A stretch of DNA of 64,000 bases from Streptomyces sp. RB17. GTDB lineage: Bacteria; Actinomycetota; Actinomycetes; Streptomycetales; Streptomycetaceae. Shown in pieces: positions 8,050-17,354 of the stretch (positions are counted from its first letter, which is position 1; every line of letters starts with the position of its first letter). Location of the stretch: the NCBI RefSeq assembly GCF_009604455.1, contig NZ_WEGL01000001.1:124001-188000 (forward strand), given 5' to 3'. The notes under the pieces are model-generated. The model did no database searches. It was not told where the DNA came from and was given only the letters and a program-made list of their open reading frames with translations. Both the position numbers and the translations under genes were made by a program.

Positions 8050-9483
8050 ATGACCTCAGCGCAGGTCGACCAGCATCGCGACGGCAAGGACGCCGCGCGG
8101 GCCGACAGCGAGGGCGGCGAGGGATACCAGCGCGGGCTCGGGTCCCGGCAGATCCAGATGATCGCCATCGGCGGTGCCATCGGCACCGGCCTGTTCCTCG
8201 GCGCGGGCAAGGGCATTTCCAAGGCCGGCCCCAGTCTGATCCTGGCCTACGCCATCGCGGGCCTCGTCATCTTCCTGATCATGCGGGCCCTCGGCGAGCT
8301 GCTGATGTACCGCCCGGTGTCGGGCTCGTTCTCGGAGTACGCGCGCGAGTTCATCGGCCCCTTCGCGGGCTTCGTCACCGGCTGGACGTACTGGCTGTTC
8401 TGGGTGGTCACGGGCATCACCGAGGTCACGGCCGCGGCTGCCTACATGACGTACTGGTTCGACATCCCGCAGTGGGTCTCGGCCCTGATCTTCACGGTCG
8501 TGCTGTACGGCGCCAACCTGATCTCCGTGAAGCTCTTCGGCGAGCTGGAGTTCTGGTTCTCCATGGTCAAGGTCACCGCGATCATCGGCATGATCCTGAT
8601 CTGCGCCGGCATCCTGACGATCGGCTTCTCCGACGCCGGTGACACCGCCTCCGTCGCCCACCTGTGGAACGACGGCGGCTTCTTCCCGCACGGCGTCGGC
8701 AACACGCTGATGACCCTGCAGATGGTCATGTTCGCCTTCCTCGCCGTCGAGCTGGTCGGAGTCACCGCGGGCGAGTCCAAGGACCCCAAGAAGGTGCTGC
8801 CCAAGGCGATCAACACCGTGCCGTGGCGGATCGCCGTCTTCTACGTCGGCGCACTGATCATGATCCTGTCGGTCGTGCCGTGGACCAACTTCCACCCGGG
8901 TGTGAGCCCCTTCGTCGCCGCCTTCCAGAAGATGGGCCTGGCCGCCGGCGCCGGCATCGTGAACTTCGTCGTCCTCACGGCCGCGCTCTCCTCCTGCAAC
9001 TCCGGCATGTACTCCACCGGCCGCATGCTGCGTGACCTGGCGCTCAACAGCCAGGGCCCGAAGTTCTTCACCAAGCTGACACGCAGCGGCACCCCGCTGG
9101 TCGGCACGACGTTCTCCGCCGCGCTGATGCTGGTCGGCGTCTGGATCAACTACCAGTGGCCGGGCAAAGCGTTCGACTACGTCGTCTCCTTCGCGACCAT
9201 CTCCGGCATGTGGGCCTGGATCGTCATCCTGGTCTGCCAGATCCGCTACCGGTCGAAGGCGAACCGCGGGCTGCTGCCGCAGAGCGAGTTCCGCGCGCCG
9301 GGGGCGCCGTACACGAGCGTCTTCGCCCTGCTGTTCATCTTCATGGTGATCGTGCTCATGGGCATCGACAAGGACGCCCGGGTGTCGCTTTACTGTGCTC
9401 CGCTGTGGGCCGCGATCCTCGGCGTCTCCTACTGGGTGCTCAGGCGCCGCAACCCGGAGGCCGCGGCCTTCCGCAAGCGCTGA
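8050..9483 (+). CDS. Amino acid permease (APC superfamily, AAT/GABA permease type)
   Basis: A 477-residue protein with twelve predicted membrane helices. The N-terminal family signature is clear: LGSRQIQMIAIGGAIGTGLF, followed by GAGKGISKAGPSLILAYAI. The ATG at 8050 was chosen over the upstream ATG at 8029 because GGAGAAAGG lies at 8031-8039. Relatives such as CycA, GabP and ProY import D-alanine, glycine, GABA or proline by proton symport; the substrate cannot be read from the sequence. A hairpin terminator follows at 9563. Confidence 0.9.
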   Translation: MTSAQVDQHRDGKDAARADSEGGEGYQRGLGSRQIQMIAIGGAIGTGLFLGAGKGISKAGPSLILAYAIAGLVIFLIMRALGELLMYRPVSGSFSEYAREFIGPFAGFVTGWTYWLFWVVTGITEVTAAAAYMTYWFDIPQWVSALIFTVVLYGANLISVKLFGELEFWFSMVKVTAIIGMILICAGILTIGFSDAGDTASVAHLWNDGGFFPHGVGNTLMTLQMVMFAFLAVELVGVTAGESKDPKKVLPKAINTVPWRIAVFYVGALIMILSVVPWTNFHPGVSPFVAAFQKMGLAAGAGIVNFVVLTAALSSCNSGMYSTGRMLRDLALNSQGPKFFTKLTRSGTPLVGTTFSAALMLVGVWINYQWPGKAFDYVVSFATISGMWAWIVILVCQIRYRSKANRGLLPQSEFRAPGAPYTSVFALLFIFMVIVLMGIDKDARVSLYCAPLWAAILGVSYWVLRRRNPEAAAFRKR

Positions 9484-9562
9484 CCATCCCCCAAGGGACG
9501 TCCAGCCGCACGGGGCTCTCGTGGTGCCCCGCTGCGGCTGCCGCTCAGGACGTCCGGCATAT

Positions 9563-9599
9563 GGGCCGTTCCGTACCAGCCATCGGTACGGAACGGCCC
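9563..9599 (+). terminator. Rho-independent type terminator after the permease gene
   Basis: A perfect 15-bp stem (9563-9577 with 9585-9599) with a 7-base loop, followed by TTCTGCTT. It separates the permease from the JAMM protease gene that starts at 9620. Confidence 0.8.
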
Positions 9600-9619
9600 T
9601 TCTGCTTATCCTGACCGAC

Positions 9620-10042
9620 ATGCTGACCATCACCCAGGCCCTCTACGACCAGATCGTCGCCCACGCCCGCAAGGACCACCCCGACGAGGCGTGCGGCGTC
9701 GTCGCGGGCCCGGCGGGCGCGGACCGCCCCGAGCGCTTCATCCCCATGCTGAACGCGGCCATGTCGCCCACCTTCTACGAGTTCGACTCGGGCGACCTGC
9801 TCAAGCTCTACCGCGAGCTGGACGACCGCGACGAGGACCCGGTGGTCATCTACCACTCCCACACCGCCACCGAGGCCTACCCCTCGCGCACCGACATCTC
9901 CTACGCCAACGAACCCGGCGCCCACTACGTCCTCGTCTCCACCGCCGACACCGACGGCCTCGGCGAGTTCCAGTTCCGCTCCTTCCGGATCGTGGACGGC
10001 GAGGTCACGGAGGAGGAGGTCGCGGTGGTGGACTCCTACTGA
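9620..10042 (+). CDS. JAMM/MPN+ metalloprotease (Mec-like, sulfur-carrier processing)
   Basis: A 140-residue Mov34/MPN/PAD-1 family protein. The zinc motif is present: an N-terminal Glu in HPDEACGVVAG, then YHSHTATEAYPSRTD, which fits the H-x-H...S-x-x-D pattern. In Mycobacterium tuberculosis the homologue Mec releases cysteine from the CysO-cysteine adduct. Here the CysO and CysM genes follow at 10305 and 10601, so the same role is likely. The protein could also trim the two residues that follow Gly-Gly in this CysO. Confidence 0.88.
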   Translation: MLTITQALYDQIVAHARKDHPDEACGVVAGPAGADRPERFIPMLNAAMSPTFYEFDSGDLLKLYRELDDRDEDPVVIYHSHTATEAYPSRTDISYANEPGAHYVLVSTADTDGLGEFQFRSFRIVDGEVTEEEVAVVDSY

Positions 10043-10121
10043 TCCCGCGATGCGGTCAGATTTCATCCAGCATGCGAGATCACACTCCGATGTCCGGACC
10101 GGGAATCGTTACGATGAGCGC

Positions 10122-10217
10122 ATGGTTCTGAACGACGTGAGCGAGAAGGCGCCGGGCACGCTGCTCGTGGCGCGGCTGCACGTCGACCTGTGCAGGCTGA
10201 ACAGCGCCATCTGTTGA
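10122..10217 (+). CDS. Leader peptide ending in cysteine, upstream of cysO-cysM
   Basis: A 31-codon reading frame starting ATG GTT CTG. The peptide begins MVLNDVSEKAPG, contains RLHVDLCRLNS, and ends Ala-Ile-Cys before TGA; the Cys codons are at positions 24 and 31. Short leader peptides with an R-L-x-V-D-L-C core occur before sulfur and cysteine genes in actinobacteria. Ribosome stalling at the Cys codons when charged tRNA-Cys is scarce would be expected to control the hairpin that follows at 10246. This is inference from the layout. Confidence 0.7.
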   Translation: MVLNDVSEKAPGTLLVARLHVDLCRLNSAIC

Positions 10218-10245
10218 CGTTTCCCGCCGCCGTACGGCCGTGAGC

Positions 10246-10275
10246 CGCGGCGTGCGCCGCCGCGTGCCCATCTTT
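10246..10275 (+). promoter_or_regulatory. Candidate attenuator hairpin before cysO
   Basis: A 7-bp G+C stem (10246-10252 with 10258-10264, 5-base loop), followed by CCCATCTTTT. It begins 28 bases after the stop of the Cys-ending leader peptide and 41 bases before cysO, where an attenuator would be expected. Other pairings in this GC-rich stretch are possible. Confidence 0.45.
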
Positions 10276-10304
10276 TCCGATACTCCCGACAGGAGCCCTG
10301 AGCC

Positions 10305-10583
10305 ATGGCCATCGAGGTCCGCATCCCCACCATCCTCCGCACCTACACGGACGGCCAGAAGGCGGTGGAGGGCAGCGGGAACACCCTCACCGAGCTGTTC
10401 GCCGACCTCGAGACCCGGCACGCGGGCATCCAGGCCCGCATCGTGGACGAGGGCAAGCTGCGCCGCTTCGTCAACGTGTACCTGAACGACGAGGACGTCC
10501 GCTTCATCGACGGCATCGACACCAAGCTGTCCGACGGCGACACCGTGACGATCCTGCCGGCCGTGGCCGGCGGCATGCGCTGA
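10305..10583 (+). CDS. cysO: Sulfur carrier protein CysO (MoaD/ThiS family)
   Basis: A 92-residue ubiquitin-fold sulfur carrier. The sequence starts MAIEVRIPTILRTYTDGQKA and has NVYLNDEDVRF and DGDTVTILPAVAGG. The Gly-Gly that is adenylated and thiocarboxylated is followed by Met-Arg, so it is not C-terminal and needs trimming before use. CysO-thiocarboxylate donates sulfur to CysM, whose gene follows 17 bp later. The upstream JAMM protease is the likely trimming and cysteine-releasing enzyme. Confidence 0.9.
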   Translation: MAIEVRIPTILRTYTDGQKAVEGSGNTLTELFADLETRHAGIQARIVDEGKLRRFVNVYLNDEDVRFIDGIDTKLSDGDTVTILPAVAGGMR

Positions 10584-10594
10584 TCGGCCGCTGA

Positions 10595-11551
<957 letters not shown>

Positions 11552-11571
11552 TCCCGCCGCAGGCCCGCCCC

Positions 11572-11592
11572 AGCCCCCTCCATGAGGGGGCT
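11572..11592 (+). terminator. Short terminator hairpin after cysM
   Basis: An 8-bp stem (11572-11579 with 11585-11592) with a 5-base loop, 20 bases after the cysM stop. There is no strong T run. Confidence 0.5.
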
Positions 11593-11814
11593 AAGCCATT
11601 CCTATGGCCGGGCAAAGAATTGCTTTGAGTACTGCCGGTGGCCCCGGGGCCAGAACTACGGTTCCTCCCGCAGCCTGACATGTCACGCTCACTCGGCGGG
11701 ACTGTCAGGTGCCTGCGAGTGTCATGCTCATGACTGCGCGGTTCTGCCGCCGCTACGCGCGTCACGGGCCTGCCAATCCAGTGCGATACCCCACGTCTAC
11801 CGGAGGCAGTACCC

Positions 11815-13878
11815 ATGCGTGAGTCACGCCCGACGCGGCGGAGACGGAGTCTGCGAAGACTCGTCGCCGTCGCCTTCCCCGCCCTCGCCCTCACCGTCGC
11901 CGGATTCACCGCCGCACCGACGGCCGGCGCGCAGACCGCAGCGGCCCACCCGCACACCTCGAAGGTCGCGCAGAACGCCAAGGCGCTGACCGCGCCCGAG
12001 CGGCAGACCTTCCACGCCACCGGCAAGGCCGGCCAGAAGGTGCCGACCCAGCACCTGTGCGCCCAGGCCAAGCCGGGCTACGCGTCCTGCTTCGCCCAGC
12101 GCCGCACCGACATCAAGCAGCGCCTGACCGCCGCGCTCGCGGCCGCGCCCTCCGGCCTCTCCCCGGCCAACCTGCACAGCGCCTACAACCTGCCCACCGC
12201 GGCCGGTTCGGGCATGACCGTCGGCATCGTGGACGCCTACAACGACCCCAACGCCGAGTCGGACCTGGCCACCTACCGCTCCACGTACGGCCTGTCGTCC
12301 TGCACCAAGGCCAACGGCTGCTTCAAGCAGGTCAGCCAGACCGGCTCCACCACCTCGCTGCCGACCAACGACACCGGCTGGGCCGGTGAAGAGATGCTCG
12401 ACATCGACATGGTCAGCGCGGTCTGCCCGAACTGCAGCATCATCCTGGTCGAGGCCAACTCCGCGAACGACACCGACCTCGGTATCGCCGAGAACGAGGC
12501 CGTCTCGCTGGGCGCCAAGTTCGTGTCCAACAGCTGGGGCGGCTCCGAGTCCTCCTCCCAGACCAGCGAGGACACCTCGTACTTCAAGCACCCGGGCGTC
12601 GCGATCACCGTCTCCGCGGGTGACTCCGCCTACGGCGCCGAGTACCCGGCGACCTCCCAGTACGTGACCGCTGTCGGCGGCACCGCTCTCACCACCGCCT
12701 CCAACTCCCGTGGCTGGAGCGAGTCGGTGTGGCACACCAACTCCACGGAAGGCACCGGTTCCGGCTGCTCGGCCTACGACCCGAAGCCGAGCTGGCAGAC
12801 CGACACCGGCTGCTCCAAGCGCATGGAGGCCGACGTCTCCGCCGTCGCCGACCCGGCCACCGGTGTGGCGGTCTACGACACCTACGGCGGCTCCGGCTGG
12901 GCGGTCTACGGCGGCACCAGCGCCAGCTCGCCGATCATCGCGAGCGTCTACGCCCTCGCGGGCACCCCGGGCGCCAGCGACTACCCGGCGAAGTACCCGT
13001 ACTCGCACACGAGCAACCTGTACGACGTGACCAGCGGCAACAACGGCTCCTGCTCCACCTCGTACTTCTGCACCGCGGGCACCGGCTACGACGGCCCGAC
13101 CGGCTGGGGCACCCCGAACGGCACCGCCGCCTTCACCTCCGGCAGCTCCAGCGGCAACACGGTGACCGTCACCAACCCCGGCAGCCAGTCGACGACCACC
13201 GGCAGCTCGGTCAGCCTGCAGATACAGGCCGGCGACAGCGCGGGCGCGGCCCTGACCTACAGCGCCTCCGGCCTGCCGACCGGGCTGTCCATCAACAGCT
13301 CCACCGGCCTGATCTCGGGTACGGCGTCCACCGCGGGCACCTACCAGGTCACGGTCACCGCGAAGGACTCCACCGGCGCCTCCGGCTCGACCTCCTTCAC
13401 GTGGACCGTCGGTTCCGGCGGGGGCGGCTGCACCTCCTCCCAGCTGCTGGCCAACCCGGGCTTCGAGTCGGGCAACACCGGCTGGAGCGCGACCAGCGGT
13501 GTCATCACCAACGACACCGGTGAGGCCGCCCACAGCGGCTCCTACAAGGCCTGGCTGGACGGCTACGGCTCGTCGCACACCGACACGCTGTCCCAGTCGG
13601 TGACGATCCCGGCCGGCTGCAAGGCCACGCTCACCTTCTACCTGCACATCGACACCGCCGAGACCGGCAGCACCGCGTACGACAAGCTGACGGTGACCGC
13701 CGGTTCGACCACCCTCGCGACGTACTCGAACGTCAACGCGAACTCGGGTTACGCGCAGAAGACCTTCGACCTGTCCTCGCTGGCGGGCCAGACGGTCACC
13801 CTGAAGTTCAACGGAGTGGAGGACTCCTCCCTCCAGACCAGCTTCGTCGTGGACGACACCGCCCTGACGACCAGCTGA
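11815..13878 (+). CDS. Secreted S53 (sedolisin) family peptidase with Ig-like and C-terminal beta-sandwich domains
   Basis: A 687-residue exported protein. An Arg-rich signal peptide ends near residue 40. The S53 catalytic domain spans about residues 115-440: the Glu/Asp pair is in [10 protein letters not shown] (residues 191-200), the oxyanion Asp is in VSAGDSAYG, and the serine is in YGGTSASSP (Ser369). An Ig-like domain follows at about 448-540 and includes [19 protein letters not shown]-terminal module at about 545-687 begins [16 protein letters not shown], as in carbohydrate-binding jelly rolls. The pro-region of about 75 residues is much shorter than in classic sedolisins, which is unusual. 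The domains suggest degradation of substrate-bound protein outside the cell. Confidence 0.88.
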   Translation: MRESRPTRRRRSLRRLVAVAFPALALTVAGFTAAPTAGAQTAAAHPHTSKVAQNAKALTAPERQTFHATGKAGQKVPTQHLCAQAKPGYASCFAQRRTDIKQRLTAALAAAPSGLSPANLHSAYNLPTAAGSGMTVGIVDAYNDPNAESDLATYRSTYGLSSCTKANGCFKQVSQTGSTTSLPTNDTGWAGEEMLDIDMVSAVCPNCSIILVEANSANDTDLGIAENEAVSLGAKFVSNSWGGSESSSQTSEDTSYFKHPGVAITVSAGDSAYGAEYPATSQYVTAVGGTALTTASNSRGWSESVWHTNSTEGTGSGCSAYDPKPSWQTDTGCSKRMEADVSAVADPATGVAVYDTYGGSGWAVYGGTSASSPIIASVYALAGTPGASDYPAKYPYSHTSNLYDVTSGNNGSCSTSYFCTAGTGYDGPTGWGTPNGTAAFTSGSSSGNTVTVTNPGSQSTTTGSSVSLQIQAGDSAGAALTYSASGLPTGLSINSSTGLISGTASTAGTYQVTVTAKDSTGASGSTSFTWTVGSGGGGCTSSQLLANPGFESGNTGWSATSGVITNDTGEAAHSGSYKAWLDGYGSSHTDTLSQSVTIPAGCKATLTFYLHIDTAETGSTAYDKLTVTAGSTTLATYSNVNANSGYAQKTFDLSSLAGQTVTLKFNGVEDSSLQTSFVVDDTALTTS

Positions 13879-13900
13879 TCCGCATCCTGTGAGCAAGGGG

Positions 13901-13937
13901 TCCCGCACGCGGAAACAGTCCGCGTGCGGGATCCTTT
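13901..13937 (+). terminator. Terminator after the S53 peptidase gene
   Basis: A 12-bp stem (13901-13912 with 13920-13931) with a 7-base loop, followed by TCCTTTTTC. It is a strong intrinsic terminator. Confidence 0.85.
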
Positions 13938-14013
13938 TTCGGTACTGGTACGTCACATCTGCACCAGGCGGCCGACCCCCTCACGGCCACGCACGGCAGA
14001 AAGGCGAACCCCC

Positions 14014-14463
14014 ATGCGCCGTACGACCCTCTGCGCCCTCGCGGCGGCAGCGCTGCTCCTCGCCGGCTGCGGCTCCCAGAGCGGCAAGGACACCGGCGGC
14101 AGTGACGGCAAGGTGTCACCGTCCGCGTCCCCGAGCGGCGCCGGCTGCGCCGCCCTCGTCCAGCTCAGGGCCTCCGACAGTGGCCGTACCGTGTGCGTGG
14201 CCAAGGGCGGCGAGGTCCGGGTCACCCTCGACGGCACCAAGTCCCGCCCCTGGAAGCCGCTCATGGCCGGCGGCAGCGCGCTGAAGGGCATCAACGCCGG
14301 CTTCGTCATCCAGCCGGGCCAGGCCACGGCCGCGTACCAGGCGGTGCACACCGGCACCGAGAAACTGACGTCCTCCCGCCCGCTGTGCGCCCAGCCGACG
14401 GCACCCGGTCAGATGTCGTGCAAGGGCATCCAGGAGTGGACGGTGACGGTGAACGTGAAGTGA
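14014..14463 (+). CDS. Putative lipoprotein, 149 residues
   Basis: The N-terminus MRRTTLCALAAAALLLAGC ends in a lipobox (LLAGC), so the mature protein should be lipid-anchored outside the membrane. A Ser/Gly/Pro linker follows, then a beta-rich domain of about 110 residues with four Cys residues that may pair. The region GGEVRVTLDG to WTVTVNV loosely resembles a chagasin-like or Ig fold, but this is weak. It ends directly against the convergent MazF-like gene; the stop codons abut at 14463/14464. Confidence 0.7.
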   Translation: MRRTTLCALAAAALLLAGCGSQSGKDTGGSDGKVSPSASPSGAGCAALVQLRASDSGRTVCVAKGGEVRVTLDGTKSRPWKPLMAGGSALKGINAGFVIQPGQATAAYQAVHTGTEKLTSSRPLCAQPTAPGQMSCKGIQEWTVTVNVK

Positions 14464-14922
14464 TCAGCCGGCCAGGTGCCGTACCTGGTCCCACAGAACC
14501 GGGTCCACCACACCCACCCGTCGCCGGAAGTCGCCGACAGGCACCTCGCGCAGCTCGTCGGTCTCCAGGAAGCTCGGCCGGCCTCGGGCGTCGCCGACCG
14601 CGCCCGGCGGCAGGGGGATCACGCCAGCGCGCTCGTCGTGGTACTTGCTGGTGATCTTGGCGACCGTGGCCCGGTTCCCGCGCACGGCCAGCACCAGACA
14701 CGGCCGGTCCTTGGCGTCGGCACGGTCCTCGTAGGGGACGTCCGCCCACCAGATGTCCCCGGGGGCCGGCCGGGCGGACTTGGCCGGGCGCGTTCCCGCG
14801 CGGCCGAGCGGCCTCAGGCGCCGTCCGGCGTACCGGCGACCGCGTCCCCAGCCGTCGATGAGCGTGGCGACCAGCGCGAGCAGTACCACCGCCGCGAGCG
14901 CCAGCCACCAGGACGTGTCCAT
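14464..14922 (-). CDS. PemK/MazF-like domain protein with N-terminal membrane anchor
   Basis: A 152-residue protein. Residues about 6-24 (WLALAAVVLLALVATLIDG) form one membrane helix, and a basic linker rich in Arg follows. From about residue 53 the PemK/MazF fold appears: PGDIWWADVPYEDRADAKDR, then PCLVLAVRG and KITSKYHDERAGVIPLP. Soluble MazF toxins are mRNA endonucleases. No antitoxin gene lies next to this one, and the membrane anchor is not part of classic toxins, so a housekeeping or signalling role is more likely than a toxin-antitoxin pair. Confidence 0.75.
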   Translation of the reverse strand: MDTSWWLALAAVVLLALVATLIDGWGRGRRYAGRRLRPLGRAGTRPAKSARPAPGDIWWADVPYEDRADAKDRPCLVLAVRGNRATVAKITSKYHDERAGVIPLPPGAVGDARGRPSFLETDELREVPVGDFRRRVGVVDPVLWDQVRHLAG

Positions 14923-15149
14923 ACGACGACGTTACCGGCGCGCGCCAAGGATTGCGCGCCCTCTACGGATCCTTCTGCGCCCCCGGTCCAGCCGAACCGG
15001 TGACAGCGCAGGTGAGTTCGCCCACAACGGCCCCTGGCGGAGGCGCGACCCGCGCTTTTGCGCCTTACGCTCGACGAACCGCACGACCCCCGTTTCCTGC
15101 CCTTTTGATCTTGCCGTTCGATCTTCCCGCCAACGGAGGTTTCTGCTTC

Positions 15150-15902
15150 ATGAAGCTCACCGTCGTCGGCTGCTCGGGGTCGTTCCCGTCCGCGGAATCG
15201 GCCTGCTCGAGCTACCTCCTCGAGGCCGACGGCTTCCGGTTGCTCCTCGACATGGGCAACGGCGCCCTGGGCGAGCTGCAGCGCCACTGCGGTCTCTACG
15301 ACCTCGACGCGATCTTCCTGAGCCATCTGCATCCCGATCACTGCATCGACATGCTCGCGTACTTCGTCGCGCGCTACTACCGGCACGACGGCGGCCGCTG
15401 CGCGCCGATACCGGTCTACGGCCCCGAGGGCACCGAACACCGCCTGACCACCGCGTACGACGACACCCCCTCCGCCTCCGCCATGAGCGAGGTCTTCGAC
15501 TTCCACACCCTGAAGCCGTCCACGTTCGAGATCGGCCCGTTCACGGTGCACACCGAGCGGGTCCGCCATCCCGTGGAGGCGTACGGCGTCCGCGTCGAGC
15601 ACGGCGGGCGGTCGCTGACGTACTCCGGCGACACGGGGGTCACCGAGGCGCTGGACGAGCTGGCCCGGGACACCGACCTGTTCCTGTGCGAGGCCGCGTT
15701 CACGCACGGCAAGGAGAGCATCCCGGACCTGCATCTCAACGGCCGCGAGGCGGGCGAGACCGCCGCGCGGGCCGGCGCGCGGCGCCTGGTGCTCACGCAT
15801 ATCCCGCCGTGGACCGACCCGCAGGTGAACCTCCGGGACGCGCGTGAGGTGTTCGACGGCCCGGTCGAGCTGGCCGAGCCCAGGGTGACGTACGAGATCT
15901 GA
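15150..15902 (+). CDS. MBL-fold metallohydrolase
   Basis: A 250-residue metallo-beta-lactamase-fold protein. The start follows AACGGAGG at 15132-15139. The metal motif is FLSHLHPDHCIDM, a later Asp lies in TYSGDTGVTEAL, and a final His is in LVLTHIPPW. The N-terminus MKLTVVGCSGSFPSAESACS is typical of the RNase Z/phosphodiesterase-like branch. The substrate is unknown; relatives act on cyclic nucleotides or RNA. It is followed by a strong terminator shared with the convergent nagE2. Confidence 0.88.
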   Translation: MKLTVVGCSGSFPSAESACSSYLLEADGFRLLLDMGNGALGELQRHCGLYDLDAIFLSHLHPDHCIDMLAYFVARYYRHDGGRCAPIPVYGPEGTEHRLTTAYDDTPSASAMSEVFDFHTLKPSTFEIGPFTVHTERVRHPVEAYGVRVEHGGRSLTYSGDTGVTEALDELARDTDLFLCEAAFTHGKESIPDLHLNGREAGETAARAGARRLVLTHIPPWTDPQVNLRDAREVFDGPVELAEPRVTYEI

Positions 15903-15924
15903 CGTCCGCGTTTCCGCGTACGAC

Positions 15925-15959
15925 GAAGGCCCCGGAACCTGATCGGTTCCGGGGCCTTC
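15925..15959. terminator. Bidirectional terminator between the MBL gene and nagE2
   Basis: A perfect 15-bp stem (15925-15939 with 15945-15959) with a 5-base loop lies between two convergent genes, 22 bp after one stop and 15 bp after the other. Confidence 0.85.
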
Positions 15960-15974
15960 CTCATGTGACTGCCG

Positions 15975-17222
15975 TCAGGCCTTGGTGAGGTCCTCGACCT
16001 CTTCCTCGGGCTCGCGGCCCGGGGTGGGGAGGTTGAACCGGACGATCGCGAAGCGGAAGACCGTGTAGTAGATCGCCGCGAAGACCAGGCCGATCGGGAT
16101 GATGAGCCACGGCTTGGTCGCCAGGTTCCAGTTGAGCGCGTAGTCGATGAAGCCCGCGGAGAAGGTGAAGCCCGCGTGGACGCCCAGCGCCCAGGTGATC
16201 GCCATGGACAGGGCCGTCAGCACCGCGTGGATCGCGTACAGCAGCGGCGCGATGAACATGAACGAGAACTCGATGGGCTCGGTGACGCCGGTGACGAACG
16301 AGGTCAGCGCGAGGGAGATCATCATGCCGAGGACGGCCTTGCGGCGCTCGGGGCGGGCGGAGTGCGCGATGGCGATCGCGGCGGCCGGCAGGCCGAACAT
16401 CATGATCGGGAAGAAGCCGGACATGAACATACCGGCGTGCGGGTCACCGGCGAAGAAGCGGTTGAGGTCACCGTGCACGACCTGGCCGGCCGCGTTCTTG
16501 TAGTCGCCGATCTGGAACCAGGAGACGGTGTTCACGAACTGGTGCATGCCGACCGGGATCAGCGCGCGGTTGACCAGACCGAACAGACCCGCGCCGAACG
16601 CGCCGAGACCGGTGATCCACTCGCCGGCGTTGGAGATGCCCTCACCGATGGGCTTCCAGACCAGGCCGAAGAAGACGCCCATGGCGGTGCCGACGAAGGC
16701 CATGATGATCGGCACCAGCCGGCGGCCGTTGAAGAAGCCGAGCCAGTCCACCAGCTTCTTGCGGTGGTAGCGCTGCCACAGCACGGCGGCCAGCAGACCC
16801 ATCAGGATGCCGCCGAGGACACCGGGGTTGTTGTAGGTCGCGGCTATGTCCGCGCCCTTCTGGATCTTGGCCTCGGTGACCGGGAACGCCTTCAGCACGT
16901 TGCTGTAGACCAGGAAGCCGACCAGGGCGGCCAGTGCCGTCGAGCCGTCCGACTTCTTGGCGAAGCCGATCGCGACACCGATGCAGAACAGCATCGGCAG
17001 ATTGTCGAAGATCGCGCCACCGGCCGTGGCGAACACCGCCGTGACCTTGTCGGGCAGGTTCAGCTTGTCGTGGATGTCCTGCTGGCCCAGACGCAGCAGG
17101 ATGCCCGCCGCCGGCAGTACGGCGATGGGCAGCTGCAGGCTGCGGCCGACCTTCTGCAGGCCCTGGAAGAGGCCTGATCCCCGCTTCTTCGCGGGAGCCG
17201 CCGTGGCGGTGGCGGTGCTCAT
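15975..17222 (-). CDS. nagE2: PTS glucose-family EIIC, N-acetylglucosamine permease NagE2
   Basis: A 415-residue EIIC membrane domain without fused EIIA or EIIB. After a short tail, the core starts LFQGLQKVGRSLQLPIAVLP, and about ten hydrophobic segments follow. The signature LVNRALIPVGMHQFVN and the motif GVTEPIEFSFMF, with the sugar-binding Glu, are present. The phosphate must come from a separate EIIB; NagF at 18856 is the candidate. A close paralogue lies next to it at 17355. Two DasR-type operators lie just upstream at 17243 and 17260, so induction by glucosamine 6-phosphate through DasR is likely. The 1/2 numbering follows S. coelicolor gene order from memory. Confidence 0.9.
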   Translation of the reverse strand: MSTATATAAPAKKRGSGLFQGLQKVGRSLQLPIAVLPAAGILLRLGQQDIHDKLNLPDKVTAVFATAGGAIFDNLPMLFCIGVAIGFAKKSDGSTALAALVGFLVYSNVLKAFPVTEAKIQKGADIAATYNNPGVLGGILMGLLAAVLWQRYHRKKLVDWLGFFNGRRLVPIIMAFVGTAMGVFFGLVWKPIGEGISNAGEWITGLGAFGAGLFGLVNRALIPVGMHQFVNTVSWFQIGDYKNAAGQVVHGDLNRFFAGDPHAGMFMSGFFPIMMFGLPAAAIAIAHSARPERRKAVLGMMISLALTSFVTGVTEPIEFSFMFIAPLLYAIHAVLTALSMAITWALGVHAGFTFSAGFIDYALNWNLATKPWLIIPIGLVFAAIYYTVFRFAIVRFNLPTPGREPEEEVEDLTKA

Positions 17223-17242
17223 GGAATGGTTCCTCCATCAGT

Positions 17243-17258
17243 GGTGGTCTACACCACT
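17243..17258. promoter_or_regulatory. DasR-responsive element (dre), upstream of nagE2, site 1
   Basis: A 16-base near-palindrome matching the DasR consensus AGTGGTCTAGACCACT at 14 of 16 positions (mismatches at positions 1 and 10). It lies 21 bases upstream of the nagE2 start codon. Confidence 0.75.
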
Positions 17259-17259
17259 C

Positions 17260-17275
17260 AGTGGTGTAGACCTGT
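17260..17275. promoter_or_regulatory. DasR-responsive element (dre), upstream of nagE2, site 2
   Basis: Matches the DasR consensus AGTGGTCTAGACCACT at 13 of 16 positions. It is separated from site 1 by one base, so the two GntR-type dimers would bind side by side, about one and a half helical turns centre to centre. Confidence 0.7.
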
Positions 17276-17354
17276 TGTACACGATGAAGGCGGGATAAGG
17301 AACCACGAAATCCGCTACCACTACGCTACGCGCCGTGCCGATGTGCTAAAGAGG

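Noticed and set aside
11824-13956. 710-residue minus-strand frame opposite the S53 gene
   Set aside because: Gly/Val/Arg-rich mirror of the coding strand, without domains, as expected for high-GC antisense frames.
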